A stretch of 7,342 nucleotides of DNA, taken from assembly GCA_023438885.1 (NCBI GenBank), contig JAEXPS010000110.1:1-7342 (forward strand), in the 5' to 3' direction. Position numbers and translations under genes: made by a program. This stretch comes from Actinomycetes bacterium (lineage in GTDB: Bacteria; Actinomycetota; Actinomycetes; Actinomycetales; Cellulomonadaceae). This document shows, piece after piece, positions 5,653-7,342 of the stretch. Under the pieces are notes generated by a model. That model saw only the letters and a list, made by a program, of their open reading frames with translations. It was not told where the DNA came from and made no database searches. The first letter of the stretch is position 1, and every line of letters starts with the position of its first letter.

Positions 5653-6363
5653 GTGACCGGCATCGACTACCTCCCCACCCTGCACCGGCTGCAGGACGAG
5701 TTCCTCGCGGAGATCCCGCGCGTCGACCCCGCCGCGCGGGTGCCTGCTTGCGCGCCGTGGCGGGTGCGCAACCTCGTCGAGCATCTGGCCCGCATCCACC
5801 ACTGGGCGGCCGGCCAGGCGCGGCGCAAGCAGGAGACGCCGCTGGGCCGCGGCCCGTTCGATCTGGTCGAGCTGTACGGCCGCTGCGCCGCCGAGCTGCG
5901 CGAGACCCTCACCCAGCTGGATCCGGTCGCGCCCGCGTGGACGCTCGTCGGCAACGGGCCGGTCGCGTTCTGGCACCGCCGCCAGACGCACGAGACGCTC
6001 GTGCACCTGTGGGACCTCAAGGCCGCCGCAGGGCTGGCGGTGGAGGACGCGCCGGAGCTGTGGGCGGACGCCGTCGACGAGGTCGCCACGATGTTCCAGC
6101 CCCGCCAGGTGGCTCTGGGCCGCACGCCACCCCTCGTCGACGGGGTGGAGCTGGTGTGCGACGACGCTCCCGGACGGTGGCTGCTGGGGGCGTGGCAGCC
6201 TGACGCACCCACCACGACCGCCTCCGCCACGGTCACCGGGCCTGCGCGCATGCTGGCGTTGGCGCTCTGGCGCCGCCTCACACCCGACGAGGCCGGGCTG
6301 CGCGTCGCCGGCGACGTCGCTGCGGTCGACGAGGCTCTGCAGGCGGGCCGGCTGACGCCCTGA
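5653..6363 (+). CDS. Maleylpyruvate isomerase (MDMPI)-family mycothiol-dependent-type protein
   Basis: This 236-residue protein has the DinB-like metal-binding N-terminal domain of mycothiol-dependent maleylpyruvate isomerase, then a C-terminal MDMPI_C-type domain (about 155-236). The three likely zinc ligands are seen: His44 in LVEHLARIHHW, and Glu114 and His118 in QTHETLVHLWDL. Their E-x3-H spacing equals that of the Corynebacterium enzyme. Most members are uncharacterised and probably carry out other thiol-transfer or conjugation reactions with mycothiol. No gentisate or other aromatic catabolic genes are nearby, so true maleylpyruvate isomerase activity is unlikely. GTG 5653 was chosen because VTGIDYLPTL resembles family starts; GTG 5626 would add nine Gly-rich residues. 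A CAACGT hexamer six bases before 5653 hints at a leaderless transcript. The start is uncertain. Confidence 0.85.
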   Translation: MTGIDYLPTLHRLQDEFLAEIPRVDPAARVPACAPWRVRNLVEHLARIHHWAAGQARRKQETPLGRGPFDLVELYGRCAAELRETLTQLDPVAPAWTLVGNGPVAFWHRRQTHETLVHLWDLKAAAGLAVEDAPELWADAVDEVATMFQPRQVALGRTPPLVDGVELVCDDAPGRWLLGAWQPDAPTTTASATVTGPARMLALALWRRLTPDEAGLRVAGDVAAVDEALQAGRLTP

Positions 6364-6385
6364 CCTCCGAAGCTGGGCCGCCCGC

Positions 6386-6391
6386 TATGGT
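6386..6391 (+). promoter_or_regulatory. -10 element of the PemK/MazF-like gene, leaderless layout
   Basis: TATGGT fits the TANNNT -10 and ends six bases before the ATG at 6398, so transcription should begin at or next to the start codon. There is no Shine-Dalgarno. The nearest -35-like sequence is CTGACC (6360-6365), 20 bp upstream and a weak match. Confidence 0.5.
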
Positions 6392-6397
6392 GCGGCC

Positions 6398-6937
6398 ATG
6401 GCGAATCGGTGGCTCGACCTGGTTGTCGCCGGCGCGCGGGCGGTGGCGAAGGCGGCGCGTCCGGCGCCGACCCGCCGGCCCACCTCGTCCCGCCCGGCGG
6501 CGCGTACGACGACCACGCCGGGGGGCCATGTCGCGCTCCCGGACTTCGAGGAGCGCCTGACGCCCGTCTACGCGCCCGACCTCGACGGCGACGCGGACCC
6601 TGGCGAGATCGTGTGGACGTGGGTGCCCTACGAAGACGACCCGTCCCAGGGCAAGGACCGGCCCGTGCTCGTGGTCGGCAGCTCCGGCCCCCACCTGCTG
6701 GGGCTGATGCTCACCAGCAAGGACCATGACAGGAACGCCGAGCGCGAGGCCCGCCACGGACGCCACTGGATGGACATCGGCAGCGGCGACTGGGACGCCA
6801 AGCGCCGCGAGAGCGAGATCCGGCTCGACCGCGTGCTGCGGATCGATCCGAACGAGGTGCGTCGCGAGGGTGCGGTGATGCCGCGGCCCTTGTTCGACGA
6901 GGTCGTCGCTTCGCTGATCGAGGTCAAGGGCTGGTAG
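6398..6937 (+). CDS. Solitary PemK/MazF-like protein with N-terminal extension
   Basis: This 179-residue protein carries a PemK/MazF-like (CcdB-fold) domain from about residue 69 to the end. In the toxin family this fold is a sequence-specific endoribonuclease. GEIVWTWVPYEDDPSQGKDRPVLVVG (69-94) matches the family's first strand and loop; Arg88 aligns with the catalytic Arg of Bacillus MazF and Thr106 in LMLTSK with its catalytic Thr. The region RLDRVLRIDPNEV (142-154) followed by LFDEVVASL matches the family C-terminus. Residues 1-21 are a short helix-like segment; 22-41 are rich in Pro, Arg and Thr and probably disordered. No antitoxin gene is adjacent: the gap to the gene before is 34 bp and rpsT follows. 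A non-toxin or regulatory role is equally possible. Confidence 0.75.
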   Translation: MANRWLDLVVAGARAVAKAARPAPTRRPTSSRPAARTTTTPGGHVALPDFEERLTPVYAPDLDGDADPGEIVWTWVPYEDDPSQGKDRPVLVVGSSGPHLLGLMLTSKDHDRNAEREARHGRHWMDIGSGDWDAKRRESEIRLDRVLRIDPNEVRREGAVMPRPLFDEVVASLIEVKGW

Positions 6938-6940
6938 CAT
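6935..6940 (+). promoter_or_regulatory. Possible -10 of rpsT
   Basis: TAGCAT fits TANNNT and overlaps the stop codon (TAG, 6935-6937) of the preceding gene. Transcription would start near 6947 and give rpsT a leader of about 105 bases. The only -35-like sequence is weak (CTGATC, 6914-6919, 15 bp spacer). Confidence 0.35.
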
Positions 6941-6995
6941 CGTCGGTCGCGTGTCCGCCCGGGTTCGTACTGGCGTCCCCACCGCCCCGGTCCCC

Positions 6996-7019
6996 GGTCG
7001 TGACACAGCCCTCACGACC
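6996..7019 (+). promoter_or_regulatory. Hairpin in the rpsT leader
   Basis: GGTCGTGA (6996-7003) and TCACGACC (7012-7019) form a perfect 8-bp stem with an 8-base loop, 32 bases before the rpsT start codon. CTGGC (6970-6974) and GCCAG (7021-7025) could extend it as an enclosing helix. No T-tract follows, so it is not a standard terminator. S20 autoregulation is known in Escherichia coli, so a role in feedback control or mRNA stability is a reasonable guess; a protein operator in DNA is the alternative. Confidence 0.45.
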
Positions 7020-7051
7020 TGCCAGACCGCGCACCCATAGAGAGTTCACAC

Positions 7052-7312
7052 GTGGCGAACATCAAGTCCCAGCTGAAGCGGATCAAGACGAACGAGAAGG
7101 CTCGTCTCCGCAACAAGGCCGTGAAGTCCGAGCTCAAGACGTACGTCCGGCGCGTCCGCGAGGCCGTTGCCTCCGGTGACAAGGAGAAGGCGAGCGAGGC
7201 CCTCGTCACCGCGTCGAAGAAGCTCGACAAGGCCGTCTCCAAGGGCGTCATCCACTCCAACCAGGCCGCCAACAAGAAGTCGGCCCTGGCCAAGGCTGTC
7301 GGCGCGCTCTGA
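7052..7312 (+). CDS. rpsT: 30S ribosomal protein S20
   Basis: This 86-residue, highly basic protein is ribosomal protein S20, a primary binder of 16S rRNA that helps organise the 30S subunit. The start MANIKSQLKRIKTNEKAR and the conserved RLRNKAVKSELKT (17-29) are typical, as are KGVIHSNQAANKKSAL (64-79) and the three-helix-bundle pattern throughout. GTG 7052 is the start, preceded by AGAGAG (7039-7044) seven bases upstream. Codons here are richer in AAG and other favoured codons than in the neighbours, as expected of a highly expressed gene. It is probably transcribed from its own promoter near 6940, with a structured leader. The rpsT-lepA-hemW neighbourhood is common in actinobacteria, though here lepA and hemW are on the other strand. 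Confidence 0.98.
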   Translation: MANIKSQLKRIKTNEKARLRNKAVKSELKTYVRRVREAVASGDKEKASEALVTASKKLDKAVSKGVIHSNQAANKKSALAKAVGAL

Positions 7313-7329
7313 TCGACGCACAACGTAGA

Positions 7330-7342
7330 GGGGGGGGCGCCC
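7330..7342 (+). other. G-run and self-complementary end, possibly a cut-off rpsT terminator
   Basis: Eight G residues (7330-7337) are followed by CGCCC, and GGGCGCCC (7335-7342) is self-complementary. Lying 18 bases after the rpsT stop, this may be the left part of a terminator hairpin, but the window ends here and the pairing arm cannot be seen. Confidence 0.25.

Noticed and set aside
3686..5656. 656-residue open frame on the plus strand antisense to lepA
   Set aside because: It mirrors lepA codons in a high-GC genome, has low-complexity composition rich in Arg, Val, His and Gly, and shows no family motif; lepA on the other strand is certain.
5282..5656. Possible small gene starting at ATG 5282 in the dodecin leader
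   Set aside because: It has no Shine-Dalgarno, runs out of frame through the whole dodecin gene and has shadow-like composition.
6364..6397. Antitoxin gene upstream of the PemK/MazF-like gene
   Set aside because: Only 34 bases separate the neighbouring genes and they are taken up by promoter-like sequence.
1..7342. CRISPR array, tRNA, rRNA, insertion sequence or phage genes
   Set aside because: No regularly spaced repeats, cloverleaf, terminal inverted repeats or transposase/integrase motifs were recognised on either strand.

Overview
The window looks like a piece of a high-GC actinobacterial chromosome. Three observations support this: very strong G/C bias at third codon positions, a protein of the mycothiol-dependent maleylpyruvate isomerase fold (mycothiol is an actinobacterial thiol), and actinobacterial-type versions of LepA, HemW and S20. 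A family within the Actinomycetota, perhaps near the Propionibacteriales/Nocardioidaceae, is only a guess. No phage, transposon, CRISPR, rRNA or tRNA is visible. The setting is a housekeeping backbone (rpsT, lepA, hemW) with stress or redox-flavoured accessory genes between and beside the core genes.

Layout from left to right. A glutathione-peroxidase-family thiol peroxidase (71-553, +) converges on hemW (558-1790, -), and their two stop codons share one 12-bp palindrome. Divergent from hemW is a cysteine-free MerR regulator (1861-2250, +), followed by an aldo/keto reductase (2323-3324, +). Both carry almost the same MerR-type promoter with a 19-bp spacer and a dyad operator. A strong hairpin (3337-3368) separates the reductase from the convergent lepA gene (3365-5239, -). 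Divergent from lepA, across a 169-bp intergenic region with a perfect 15-bp palindrome, comes a dodecin (5409-5612, +). It is followed by a DinB/MDMPI-fold protein (5653-6363, +), a solitary PemK/MazF-like protein with a leaderless-type promoter (6398-6937, +), and rpsT (7052-7312, +) behind a leader of about 110 nt with a perfect 8-bp hairpin. The window ends inside what may be the rpsT terminator.

How the genes may work together. LepA and S20 serve translation, and HemW serves heme trafficking. The MerR gene and reductase form an autoregulated unit probably induced by a small molecule. The peroxidase, dodecin and MDMPI-fold protein could contribute to peroxide, flavin and thiol homeostasis, but nothing in the sequence shows they act jointly. 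The points most worth a second look are the twin MerR operators, the antitoxin-less PemK/MazF protein with conserved catalytic residues and a long N-terminal extension, and the unassigned palindromes in the lepA/dodecin and rpsT leaders.
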